Source: Excoecaria cochinchinensis (lineage: Eukaryota > Streptophyta > Magnoliopsida > Malpighiales > Euphorbiaceae). From it: a stretch of DNA of 64,000 nucleotides. Location: the NCBI GenBank assembly GCA_947683425.1, contig CANTUQ010000031.1:6645001-6709000 (forward strand). The letters are read 5' to 3'. The translations under genes and the position numbers were made by a program. The notes beneath the pieces are model-generated. The model saw only the letters and a program-made list of their open reading frames with translations. It ran no database searches and had not been told where the DNA came from. Positions 23,657-34,187 of this stretch are shown here, in pieces (the stretch's first letter is position 1; every line of letters begins with the position of its first letter).

Positions 23657-24553
23657 GGGACGAACAGAGTGTTTTTAACAGACTGAATAAACATGGCATT
23701 ATGCGATCAAAACATGCATAATAGGGCAAACTAAAACAAAAAACACATTTATTTAATCATAACGACAACAAATATGCGATAAACAAGTTAATACGATCAG
23801 ATGAGAAATATATACAATATATACAACATATACAATGAACAGAACTTATTGGCTCAGCAAAACGAAGAAAAGAAGATAAAGAGAAAAGAAAATGAAGAAA
23901 GAAAAGGAATAGAGAGATGGCTATTTAGTATTTACCCTCAGATATTGATCTTTGATCTGCAGATGATGAAGTTCTGGTTTTCCTTTTTGCCCATGTTGAA
24001 ATGATAAAACCGAGGCTCAAAAACTTTGAATAAAAGTTATGTAAAGAAAGAAAATGGGAGATGAAGGATGATTGAATCTCAAACGTCAGGAATTAGTTTC
24101 CTGTATTCAAGAACAACCTCAGAATGCTTTGAGACAAAAATCACTTTCTTACTCAAAGCTCTTCTTCTTTCTGGGTTTTTCCAAAATCATCCCCCCTTAG
24201 TTTCTTAACATTTTTCTTTTTTATACTCCAGAGAAAAGATTAGGTTGCCTTTTATCAAAACCAGCCATAATCCATGTTTTTCAAACCAAACCTCCCGAAA
24301 ACAGGGAAAAGGTGTGCTGGGACAGTGAGGCGCGTGAGGCAGGTGAGACCTGCCTCACGCTACCCGTCACTAACATGAGAGTTGCACCTCATGTTAGTGA
24401 GAGGGGCCTCACTATCCAGATTTTGTTTTTTAAATTGAAAACGAAAAATATTTTTTCTGAGGAAACCATCACTTCGATCTGTCTTTTGCCAACATGCATC
24501 GTTTTCATCAGAGGGTAACTTCGGTCTGAGCTGCCTAAGGACCCGGTGCCTAC
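23657..24553 (-). repeat. Tat LTR-A, U3-side fragment (second half of a split LTR)
   Basis: Continuation of 6,330-6,871 across inserted element B. The minus-strand start TGTAGGCACCGGGTCC is at 24,553. It holds the conserved CTGAGGGTAAAT string (23,930-23,941 complement) and its own GTGAGGC palindromes. To the right it meets internal Tat DNA without the polypurine tract seen at 10,094, so about 1.1 kb has been lost at 24,553/24,554. Confidence 0.7.
24318..24415. repeat. GTGAGGC/GCCTCAC palindromes in LTR-A
   Basis: Inverted units such as GTGAGGCAGGTGAGACCTGCCTCAC (24,336 on, given here only by its ends GTGAGGC and GCCTCAC) and CTAACATGAGAG paired with CTCATGTTAG. Same location in the LTR as in LTR1 and LTR2 but a different sequence. 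Confidence 0.6.
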
Positions 24554-24855
24554 AGACTCTGACCCGAAACGTTTTCTGAGAGAACCGTCAGGTGCACATC
24601 TTTGCCCCCCGGTCAATTATCATATGCCCAGGATTCTGACTTATGTCCCTGCATCATACACTATTCGCTTGAAGGGAAATCATCTGAAGTAATGCCACCT
24701 TACCGCTCCGGGCATCGGAAGTCATTGTTTTAAAGGTAGTGCGCCCCTTGTGGATTTTAACACTAGCTTTTCTTTGTGGGAAATGCATCCCTTTAGGGAT
24801 TTTCACATAACCTTTTGCATAATTTTTGCCTGGAATGGACCCAACCCAATCCAGT
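24554..24855 (+). pseudogene. antisense-gene intron remnant in the outer Tat copy (D)
   Basis: Matches 11,205-11,500 and the intron of the gene at 53,405-54,718, with the same pair of GTGCGYCC/GGATTTT(C/A)ACA repeats near 24,745 and 24,786. The Del-like element at 24,856 is inserted in the middle of the intron-like tract, which resumes at 34,188. Confidence 0.55.
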
Positions 24856-27800
24856 TGTCACACCCCAAAATAGCCCTGGTCGGATTGTGCATGCGAAGTC
24901 GGGATCGGAAGGGTATTTCGGTAAATTGTGTTTGAGAATTTGGAGTGTTAAGGACCTAATTGAAAAGATAATTAAGTTTGTAAGGAAAGAAATGTGTAAG
25001 TGAGTGAAGTGTTATTTGTTTAAGGACTTAAGAGCATTTTTGGTTTGGAAAAGTTGAGTGGACTGTGTGGTCCTATTGGGAGCTGCCGTGTGGGTGTTAG
25101 GTGGGCATTGAATGGGGAAAAGAGGAAGTAAGAGGAAGAGAGGGAGAGAACACAGATTCTAGCTTTCCCGTTCTCCTCTCACGCCTTCCCTTCTTCTTCT
25201 CTTCTCCTTTCTCTGCTTTTCCTTTCGTTCTCTTTGGCTTGGAGTTGTGTTTGGCTTGGATGGTATTTTGCTTTGAAGAGGTAAGTTGGGTTAAGGTTTC
25301 TACGTTCTGTACTTCTTCTTCTTCTCCTGGTTTTGGTTTTGGTTGAGTTAGGGTTTTGTAGAGTAATTGTGGATTTTGTTTGTGCAAGTGTTTGATGATA
25401 AGAAGAAGCAAAGTAAAGGCAAGGAAAGGATTGAGGATTGATTCTGAAGCTTGATTTTTGGATCTTCATTCCAGGTTTGGGAGTGTTTGATTGCATGCAA
25501 TGTTTTGAGCCTCTCTGTTCTTCAATCTCAGTTGATTGTCTCTGACCTATTACTCACTAGGCTTGTAAATGTGTTTACATTATCTAATTTCTGGAATTTG
25601 TTATGTTTTGAAATGTGTATATGCATGAGTATGTGAGTAAATGTGTTAGTAATGCATTAATAGGATTAAATTGGAAGTACTGTGTTTGGATTTTGGAATT
25701 TACTGTTATTTGTTAGGGTTTATGTTCTAGAAGGAATTAAATATGTCGATACATGATTTTGGTTGATTTAATTGTTGAGTTAAGTTGCAATGATCTTGTT
25801 TATGCTGTTTGGGACATCGATTGGAAGGTAATATGAGTTTTGGTGATGTTGTGAATTAGATTGAAATGATTTCTATCGATTTTCTGGAAAACGAAGGAAA
25901 TCTGCAGTTTGCGATAGCGGGGAAGAAGAAGGAAGCAGCTCACGCGACGTGAGCTATGCTCACGTGACGTGAGCCATGCTCACGCTACGTGAGCTATGCT
26001 CACGACGTGAGCAATGCTCACGAGGCGTGAGCTATGCTCACGCGACGTGAGCAACCTTCACGTGACGTGAAGGTTGCTCAGGTCTTCCGACTCTTCTGTT
26101 TTGCTTCTGTTTTTCTTTCCCCAAGCGACCAATTTTTATAAAATGGTTTCCAAAAGCTTTTCATGGTATTTTCCTCTACTGTGTGTTATATTATCTTGAT
26201 GATATGACTGATTATTCCAATTTAGTTGGTATTAATAACATGTTATCTATGATAAGTTACTGTGGTATTTTGGAATAGGTTTTGGGATTATATTGATACT
26301 GTTAAATAATTGTAGAATACGAAGGATTTACGAATGCTAACTTTCTGATTGTTAGTCCCAAATATGTTTTATCTTAATGTAAATCATGTTATCATAGCTT
26401 TAGTCTGTTTCTCCTCTAAGAATATCATGCCATGCTTAAGAGTATATTGTATTATTTCACGATGTAGACAATGTATTTTAGTCATTGGCATAATATGATT
26501 CCTCATGTATTCCTGATATACTTTACTATGATGAGTAATGCTAGAATGTTATTGATTGAAGTATTGCATGCTTTTGAATATGACTTGTAGGAGGCATGGT
26601 TGATACTATGCTATACTCTATTTAGTAGAATAATACGGTTGATGTCTGAATGCATTGTTATGCTTTAACCTTTGAATTCAATGAGTTATGTCTAAATGTA
26701 AATTGAATTATGCATGCTTTATACTTAGTTATTCCCACCCAACGCATGATTAGGATTTTGTATTGATAATCATTGGCATGGTAGTGATTCTGTACCTGAT
26801 TCTTGGCATGCTTTAGAACAGTGTTTAATGTTAAAGTGTATTGACTGTATTATGTTTTGCAATGAAAATTGTATGATTTGTGACCAACTTTATGAGAATA
26901 TTTAAATGTCTTTCGTTCTCTGTTTATGCATGCTGATTATATATGCATTGTGCGATTCGAAATGTGAATTGTTTTACGCATAACCTACTAGAGTCAAGTA
27001 AGTGGATAGTTAGGCATGCCTAATAGAGTCTTCTGTAGCTGCAGCGCCCTTTGAATGATTTGGACCCTGATCAGGTCCCCGTTTGGTTCCTCGCGAACCC
27101 TTTTCTGTAATGGATCTTGTTTAAGGTCCCTTGTGAAAATATCTGTGAAAGTTAAAGTATAATGGTTTAATCGGTTCGTACCCATAACGTACTGTCTGTA
27201 ATCGGCTCGTACCCGTAAAGTACTGTCTGTACACTCGTTATCCACTACCTAGAGTCAGCAGGTGTTCTTTGAATGTTTATTTGAACTGCTCTGATCTGAT
27301 TTGGCTATAAATGGATTATCTGAATGAGTATATCGATATAATGTATATCGGATTATTTCTGAATGAATATGATTATGAAATACTGATTGTATGGCTTTAT
27401 TATATGAGCATATTCATATGGATTATGTTTTAAGCCTTTGCGTATTATCCTGGTTATTTTGAAATAACCATCAGAATGTGATATCCGTTTGAGCATGATA
27501 ATGACTTCAGGAATCAGTCTATATGTATATGACTGTGACTATGGGCTTCAGAATGTATGTATGTTTAAAGTAAGCATGACTTAATATCTAACATGATTAT
27601 CCGTACTTGTCATGTGATTTGTTATAAGTTTCTGAATGCTTTGAAATGATTCGAATTGATGTATTTAAGTATATGGCTTCAGCATAGTTTTGTTATATAT
27701 ATTAGCATGTGAACCGGAGCATTTGTGATGGTAAGTATGTGATGTTTAACTGTACTTTCTGCATGTTGATGATATGAATGTAATGTTATGTGATTATGCT

Positions 27801-28806
27801 TTCAGTCTCCGCTATCAGAGTGTTTTTGCATGATGCTTAATAGATATTAGAGTTGCGCAACGGTATTGTGATGCTCTAAATGCTGTACCTTGGATTTTTG
27901 ACTAGTGTGTGTGTTTAGTATGTCAAAGTATGTTGTTTAGCTAGCATTCTTAACTTGATGAACGGGTTGTCGATTCATGCATGGGTGTTTAGTTATGTTG
28001 ATTGCATGTGTAAAGCTCATGTGACTCCGCACGGTAAAATATTGATATTTGCTACCCATGTAGGTTTATGCATGTGATATAGTATGTAGTTCAGCATGTT
28101 GATGCTTGTAACGTGTATTGTATTATGTCTGTTTTGGTCTATCCTGGACATGAGTTTATGGTTTGATTGTGAGTATTAAAATGAATGCCTTTATTATGCA
28201 AGCCTAATTGTTTATATGTTATGAATATCCGCATTTGCCATTTGAATGTGTTTTGCCTCGACGACCATTGTGAATGGCCGTCCATATTCTTATGTGTTCT
28301 CCCCACTAAGCGTTATCGCTTAGCACGAATTTCCTTTCCGTGCGGGTGGCAGGTTTGGTTCTGTTCGAGTCTCGCTTCTGCAAGGTCGGCCACGTAGGAG
28401 TTAGAAGTTCTGTATTTTGTTCAGCTTCTGTATTTCAGCTTTTGTAATTCTGTAGTATTGTATATGTAATTAATTAGGCTTTGATCTTGAGTTTTCTCTT
28501 GGGATTGTAATAGTTAGTTTGTCCTTATGTTTAGTTATTCCTTTGTTTTATTATTTCGATTATGCTTCCGTTGAATGGTCATATGTATGCCTCTGTGTAT
28601 GCTTTTGCTTAGTGCCTGCGTGTGCGTGAGTTATTGCATGTTCAGTCTGTACCGCAAGGTAAGTTTTTAATTAAACCGTATTTTCGTATGTATGTTATGT
28701 ATGAATGTATGCTTCCGCATTGTGCATGTGTTTATCTGTATATGTGAGCATCGTGTAGCGCGTCCGTCGGCGTCCTTCCAACGGGGACGGTGATGGGGGT
28801 GTTACA
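24856..28806 (+). repeat. 5' LTR of the Del-like non-autonomous element (LTR3)
   Basis: TGTCACACCCC...GGTGTTACA. It contains a putative leader intron from 25,281 (GAAGAG/GTAAGT) to 25,474 (TTCCAG), the palindrome array at 25,935-26,085 and the GTGGATAGTTAGGCATGCC block near 27,002. Confidence 0.9.
25935..26085. repeat. 20-bp CTCACG...CGTGAG palindrome array in LTR3
   Basis: Units of the form GCTCACGCGACGTGAGCTAT repeat about seven times. The second contains CTCACGTGACGTGAG, a perfect G-box (CACGTG). The last unit is TTCACGTGACGTGAA. Confidence 0.85.
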
Positions 28807-28811
28807 GTTAG

Positions 28812-28825
28812 TGGTATCAGAGCCC
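28812..28825 (+). other. primer binding site, initiator tRNA-Met type
   Basis: TGGTATCAGAGCCC lies five bases after the LTR end. This is the canonical tRNA-Met site of many plant Ty3/gypsy and copia elements and separates this lineage from the Tat elements here. Confidence 0.9.
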
Positions 28826-28934
28826 AGGTTTGATGGTTCTGGGTGTGTTGTTTGTTAGGTGTTGAGTCTTTGCATAAGAGTCAGTTTTGTGTCGTAGCCT
28901 AATGCAGATGCGTCTTGTTTTGTGTCATGTCTAG

Positions 28935-29519
28935 ATGGAGTCTGATCCTAGTGAGAATGTGGGCGAGACAACAGAAAGTGTGAATCGAGTTAGTGCTGAT
29001 CAGGATGTTTCCGAACGTCCTCCAGTTGAAGATTCTGGTCGTGTTTCTGATGATAGGACATTAGTACAAGGATTGATTCGGATTTTGGATAGATTGACTG
29101 CTCCTCGGGCTTCTCGAGAATTTGTTTAGTATGCACCTCAGAAGAGAAAAAGGGTCGGTTAGTGAAGTGTCAGCAGGGAAGAGGGTTCGAGAACCTTCAG
29201 TGTATCAACAATGTTAGAAGCAACATGGGATCAAGTGTAGGAAGTGGGTATCGCTTTTATGTCAGCACTGTCAGAAGCGACATCGTGGTCCATGTCGGAA
29301 GCTTTCAGGTGCTTGTTTCAGGTGTGACAGTATGGAACACCGGATTGTCGATTGTCCTAAGAAGATGAGTGAGAATCTAGCTGGGCAAGCTAGAAAGGAT
29401 GTGGAGGATTTGCTCAGATCTTCTCGAGTGTCTTCAGAGTTTGTAGCATCTAGCAAGGATTCGAAGGAGACCGCAGGTTCTTCTGGTAAGTTACTTTGCA
29501 AGCTTTTGTCTAAGTAAGT
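28935..29519 (+). pseudogene. shortened gag of the Del-like element with a CCHC knuckle
   Basis: ATG at 28,935 opens a 64-codon acidic, serine-rich N-terminus (MESDPSENVGETTESVN) ending at 29,129. The following sequence is Gag-like in other frames: a C-x2-C pre-knuckle motif with a HRGPCR tail near 29,260-29,300, then a CX2CX4HX4C knuckle (CFRCDSMEHRIVDC) at 29,314-29,355, and a short serine-rich tail ending at 29,519. The large Gag core normally between these parts is missing, as are protease and pol. The knuckle could still be expressed only through a frame change. The element probably depends on proteins from a full-length relative. Confidence 0.7.
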
Positions 29520-29583
29520 TTTGTTTGTTTGGGTTGTGTGGATGTAAGTGTTTCGCTGTGAATTTCGAGGACGAAATTCTTTT

Positions 29584-29596
29584 AGGAGGGAAGAGT
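29584..29596 (+). other. polypurine tract of the Del-like element
   Basis: AGGAGGGAAGAGT directly precedes the LTR start. The upstream TTCGAGGACGAAATTC block is typical for this lineage. Confidence 0.8.
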
Positions 29597-32500
29597 TGTC
29601 ACATCCCAAAATAGCCCTGGTCGGATTGTGCATGCGAAGTCGGGATCGGAAGGGTATTTTGGTAAATTGTGTTTGAGAATTTGGAGTGTTAAGGACCTAA
29701 TTGAAAAGATAATTAAGTTTGTAAGGAAAGAAATGTGTAAGTGAGTGAAGTGTTATTTGTTTAAGGACTTAAGAGCATTTTTGGTTCGGAAAAGTTGAGT
29801 GGACTGTGTGGTCCTATTGGGAGCTGCCGTGTGGGTGTTAGGTGGGCATTGAATGGGGAAAAGAGGAAGTAAGAGGAAGAGAGGGAGAGAACACAGATTC
29901 TAGCTTTCCCGTTCTCCTTTCACGCCTTCCCTTCTTCTTCTCTTCTCCTTTCTCTGCTTTTCCTTTCGTTCTCTTTGGCTTGGAGTTGTGTTTGGCTTGG
30001 ATGGTATTTTGCTTTGAAGAGGTGAGTTGGGTTAAGGTTTCTACGTTCTGTACTTCTTCTTCTTCTCCTGGTTTTGGTTTTGGTTGAGTTAGGGTTTTGT
30101 AGAGTAATTGTGGATTTTGTTTGTGCAAGTGTTTGATGATAAGAAGAAGCAAAGTAAAGGCAAGGAAAGGATTGAGGATTGATTCTGAAGCTTGATTTTT
30201 GGATCTTCATTCCAGGTTTGGGAGTGTTTGATTGCATGCAATGTTTTGAGCCTCTCTGTTCTTCAATCTCAGTTGATTGTCTCTGACCTATTACTCACTA
30301 GGCTTGTAAATGTGTTTACATTATCTAATTTCTCGAATTTGTTATGTTTTGAAATGTGTATATGCATGAGTATGTGAGTAAATGTGTTAGTAATGCATTA
30401 ATAGGATTAAATTGGAAGTACTGTGTTTGGATTTTGGAATTTACTGTTATTTGTTAGGGTTTATGTTCTAGAAGGAATTAAATATGTCGATACATGATTT
30501 TGGTTGATTTAAATGTTGAGTTAAGTTGCAATGATCTTGTTTATGCTGTTTGGGACATCGATTGGAAGGTAATATGAGTTTTGGTGATGTTGTGAATTAG
30601 ATTGAAATGATTTCTATCGATTTTCTGGAAAACGAAGGAAATCTGCAGTTTGCGATAGCGGGGAAGAAGAAGGAAGCAGCTCACGCGACGTGAGCTATGC
30701 TCACGTGACGTGAGTCATGCTCACGCTGCGTGAGCTATGCTCACGACGTGAGCAATGCTCACGAGGCGTGAGCTATGCTCATGCGACGTGAGCAATGCTC
30801 ACGAGGCGTGAGCTATGCTCACGCGACGTGAGCAACCTTCACGTGACGTGAAGGTTGCTCAGGTCTTCCGACTCTTCTGTTTTGCTTCTGTTTTTCTTTC
30901 CCCAAGCGACCAGTTTTTATAAAATGGTTTCCAAAAGCTTTTCATGGTATTTTCCTCTACTGTGTGTTATATTATCTTGATGATATGACTGATTATTCCA
31001 ATTTAGTTGGTATTAATAACATGTTATCTATGATAAGTTACTGTGGTATTTTGGAATAGGTTTTGGGATTATATTGATACTGTTAAATAATTGTAAAATA
31101 CGAAGGATTTACGAATGCTAACTTTCTGATTGTTAGTCCCAAATATGTTTTATCTTAATGTAAATCATGTTATCATAGCTTTAGTCTGTTTCTCCTCTAA
31201 GAATATCATGCCATGCTTAAGAGTATATTGTATTATTTCACGATGTAGACAATGTATTTTAGTCATTGGCATAATATGATTCCTCATGTGTTCCTGATAT
31301 ACTTTACTATGATGAGTAATGCTAGAATGTTATTGATTGAAGTATTGCATGCTTTTGAATATGACTTGTAGGAGGCATGGTTGATACTATGCTATACTAT
31401 ATTTAGTAGAATAATACGGTTGATGTCTGAATGCATTGTTATGCTTTAACCTTTGAATTCAATGAGTTATGTCTAAATGTAAATTGAATTATGCATGCTT
31501 TATACTTAGTTATTCCCACCCAACGCATGATTAGGATTTTGTATTGATAATCATTGGCATGGTAGTGATTCTGTACCTGATTCTTGGCATGCTTTAAAAA
31601 AGTGTTTAATGTTAAAGTGTATAGACTGTATTATGTTTTGCAATGAAAATTGTATGATTTGTGACCAACTTTATGAGAATATTTAAATGTCTTTCGTTCT
31701 CTGTTTATGCATGCTGATTATATATGCATTGTGCGATTCGAAATGTTAATTGTTTTACGCATAACCTGCTAGAGTCAAGTAAGTGGATAGTTAGGCATGC
31801 CTAATAGACTCTTCTGTAGCTGCAGCGCCCTTTGAATGATTTGGACCCTGATCAGGTCCCCGTTTGGTTCCTCGCGAACCCTTTTCTGTAATGGATCTTG
31901 TTTAAGGTCCCTTGTGAAAATATCTGTGAAAGTTAAAGTATAATGGTTTAATCGGTTCGTACCCATAACGTACTGTCTGTAATCGGCTCGTACCCGTAAA
32001 GTACTGTCTGTACACTCGTTATCCACTACCTAGAGTCAGCAGGTGTTCTTTGAATGTTTATTTGAACTGCTCTGATCTGATTTGGCTATAAATGGATTAT
32101 CTGAATGAGTATATCGATATAATGTATATCGGATTATTTCTGAATGAATATGATTATGAAATACTGATTGTATGGCTTTATTATATGAGCATATTTATAT
32201 GGATTATGTTTTAAGCCTTTGCGTATTATCCTGGTTATTTTGAAATAACCATCAGAATGTGATATCCGTTTGAGCATGATAATGACTTCAGGAATCAGTC
32301 TATATGTATATGACTGTGACTATGGGCTTCAGAATGTATGTATGTTTAAAGTAAGCATGACTTAATATCTAACATGATTATCCGTACTTGTCATGTGATT
32401 TGTTATAAGTTTCTGAATGCTTTGAAATGATTCGAATTGATGTATTTAAGTATATGGCTTCAGCATAGTTTTGTTATATATATTAGCATGTGAACCGGAG

Positions 32501-33587
32501 CATTTGTGATGGTAAGTATGTGATGTTTAACTGTACTTTCTGCATGTTGATTATATGAATGTAATGTTATGTGATTATGCTTTCAGTCTCCGCTATCAGA
32601 GTGTTTTTGCATGATGCTTAATAGATATTAGAGTTGCGCAGCGGTATTGTGATGCTCTAAATGTTGTACCTTGGATTTTTGACTAATGTGTGTGTTTAGT
32701 ATGTCAAAGTATGTTGTTTAGCTAGCATTCTTAACTTGATGAACGGGTTGTCGATTCATGCATGGGTGTTTAGTTATGTTGATTGCATGTGTAAAGCTCA
32801 TGTGACTCCGCACGGTAAAATGTTGATATTTGCTACCCATGTAGGTTTATGCATGTGATATAGTATGTAGTTCAGCATGTTGATGCTTGTAACGTGTATT
32901 GTATTATGTCTGTTTTGGTCTATCCTGGACATGAGTTTATGGTTTGATTGTGAGTATTAAAATGAATGCCTTTATTATGCAAGCCTAATTGTTTATATGT
33001 TATGAATATCCGCATTTGCCATTTGAATGTGTTTTGCCTCGGCGACCATTGTGAATGGCCGTCCATATTCTTATGTGTTCTCCCCACTAAGCGTTATCGC
33101 TTAGCACGGATTTCCTTTCCGTGCAGGTGGCAGGTTTGGTTCTGTTCGAGTCTCGCTTCTGCAAGGTCGGCCACGTAGGAGTTAGAAGTTCTGTATTTTG
33201 TTCAACTTCTGTATTTCAGCTTTTGTAATTCTGTAGTATTGTATATGTAATTAATTAGGCTTTGATCTTGAGTTTTCTCTTGGGATTGTAATAGTTAGTT
33301 TGTCCTTATGTTTAGTTATTCCTTTGTTTTATTATTTCGATTATGCTTCCGTTGAATGGTCATATGTATGCCTCTGTGTATGCTTTTGCTTAGTGCCTGC
33401 GTGTGCGTGAGTTATTGCATGTTCAGTCTGTACCGCAAGGTAAGTTTTTAATTAAACCGTATTTTCGTATGTATGTTATGTATGAATGTATGCTTCTGCA
33501 TTGTGCATGTGTTTATCTGTATATGTGAGCGTCGTGTAGCGCGTCCGTCGGCGTCCTTCCAACGGGGACGGCGATGGGGGTGTTACA
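29597..33587 (+). repeat. 3' LTR of the Del-like non-autonomous element (LTR4)
   Basis: Aligns with LTR3 at a constant offset of 4,741 up to the palindrome array and 4,781 after it. The leader donor is GTGAGT where LTR3 has GTAAGT (30,022); the acceptor is at 30,215. Confidence 0.9.
30678..30865. repeat. 20-bp palindrome array in LTR4, expanded by 40 bp
   Basis: Same units as in LTR3 plus an extra two-unit block (CGACGTGAGCAATGCTCACG with its neighbours) around 30,775-30,815. The 40-bp gain equals the whole LTR length difference. Confidence 0.85.
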
Positions 33588-33594
33588 GTTAGAG

Positions 33595-33796
33595 TAGCCT
33601 AATGGTAGTGGGATTCTAAGAATTAAAGGACTTGTCCCCAGGTCCTTGGTTCAAATCCCACGGAAGGCAAATATGCACAAGGGGAGTGTGAAGTTCTGTG
33701 AGTAATGGCTGGGACCCGGTCTGTCCTCCTCCCGACGGGATGTGTTCCGGGGAGTTGAGTCTGTTCCGTACGGGCCCGGTCGTTACAATAAAAGGC
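33595..33796 (+). mobile_element. tRNA-derived SINE, copy 1
   Basis: Box A TAGCCTAATGG (33,595-33,605) and box B GGTTCAAATCC (33,648-33,658) form a polymerase III internal promoter, followed by a tRNA-unrelated tail ending GGTCGTTACAATAAAAGGC. Diverged from copies 2 and 3, mostly in the tail. It meets copy 2 tail to tail at 33,796/33,797, where the joined ends are a perfect palindrome. Confidence 0.8.
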
Positions 33797-33996
33797 GCCT
33801 TTTATTGTAACGACCGAGCCCGCACAGTACATACTCGACTCCGATTACGCTCGGAGGAGGACGGAACAGACAGAGCTGCGGTGCGTTACTCACAGAACTT
33901 TACACACCCCTTGTGCATTTTTGCCTTCCGTGGGATTCGAACCAAGGACCTGGGGATAAGTCCTTAATTCATAGAATACCACTACCATTAGGCTAT
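33797..33996 (-). mobile_element. tRNA-derived SINE, copy 2 (inverted)
   Basis: Minus-strand copy with box B (33,933-33,943) and box A at 33,985-33,995. It is the mirror image of copy 3 with a single mismatch seen over 191 bp. Its tail adjoins that of copy 1. Confidence 0.85.
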
Positions 33997-34187
33997 ATAG
34001 CCTAATGGTAGTGGTATTCTATGAATTAAGGACTTATCCCCAGGTCCTTGGTTCGAATCCCACGGAAGGCAAAAATGCACAAGGGGTGTGTAAAGTTCTG
34101 TGAGTAACGCACCGCAGCTCTGTCTGTTCCGTCCTCCTCCGAGCGTAATCGGAGTCGAGTCTGTACTGTGCGGGCTCGGTCGTTACA
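33806..34187. repeat. 191-bp near-perfect inverted repeat without spacer
   Basis: Arms 33,806-33,996 and 33,997-34,187 are reverse complements with no indel and one substitution seen (near 33,831/34,162). RNA read through it could form a hairpin of about 190 bp. Confidence 0.9.
33997..34187 (+). mobile_element. tRNA-derived SINE, copy 3
   Basis: Box A 33,998-34,008 and box B GGTTCGAATCC 34,050-34,060. The head abuts the head of copy 2 with no spacer (GGCTAT/ATAGCC). It ends GGTCGTTACA, then CCAGC, the resumed Tat sequence. Confidence 0.85.

Larger units (their letters stand above)
24856..33587 (+). mobile_element. Del/Tekay-like non-autonomous LTR retrotransposon
   Basis: Two LTRs of 3,951 and 3,991 bp flank only 790 bp. 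The internal part has a tRNA-Met primer site (28,812), a Gag N-terminus, a CCHC knuckle and a polypurine tract (29,584-29,596) but no protease, reverse transcriptase or integrase. The LTRs are nearly identical, with only scattered substitutions seen and a single 40-bp length difference inside the palindrome array, so the insertion is recent. The left flank is CCAGT. The right flank is GTTAG and not a duplication; CCAG reappears only at 34,188 after the SINE cluster. Confidence 0.85.

Noticed and set aside
25097..25496. Lysine/glutamate-rich ORFs in LTR3 and LTR4
   Set aside because: They lie in CT-rich leader sequence of the LTR on the opposite strand; identity between the two LTRs reflects the shared LTR, not coding constraint.
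33698..33967. Protein ORFs across the SINE cluster
   Set aside because: They result from the inverted SINE copies and have no domain or family support.
33595..34060. tRNA genes, because of clear box A and box B
   Set aside because: The sequences do not fold into a full cloverleaf with acceptor stem and are followed by SINE-type tails in three linked copies.
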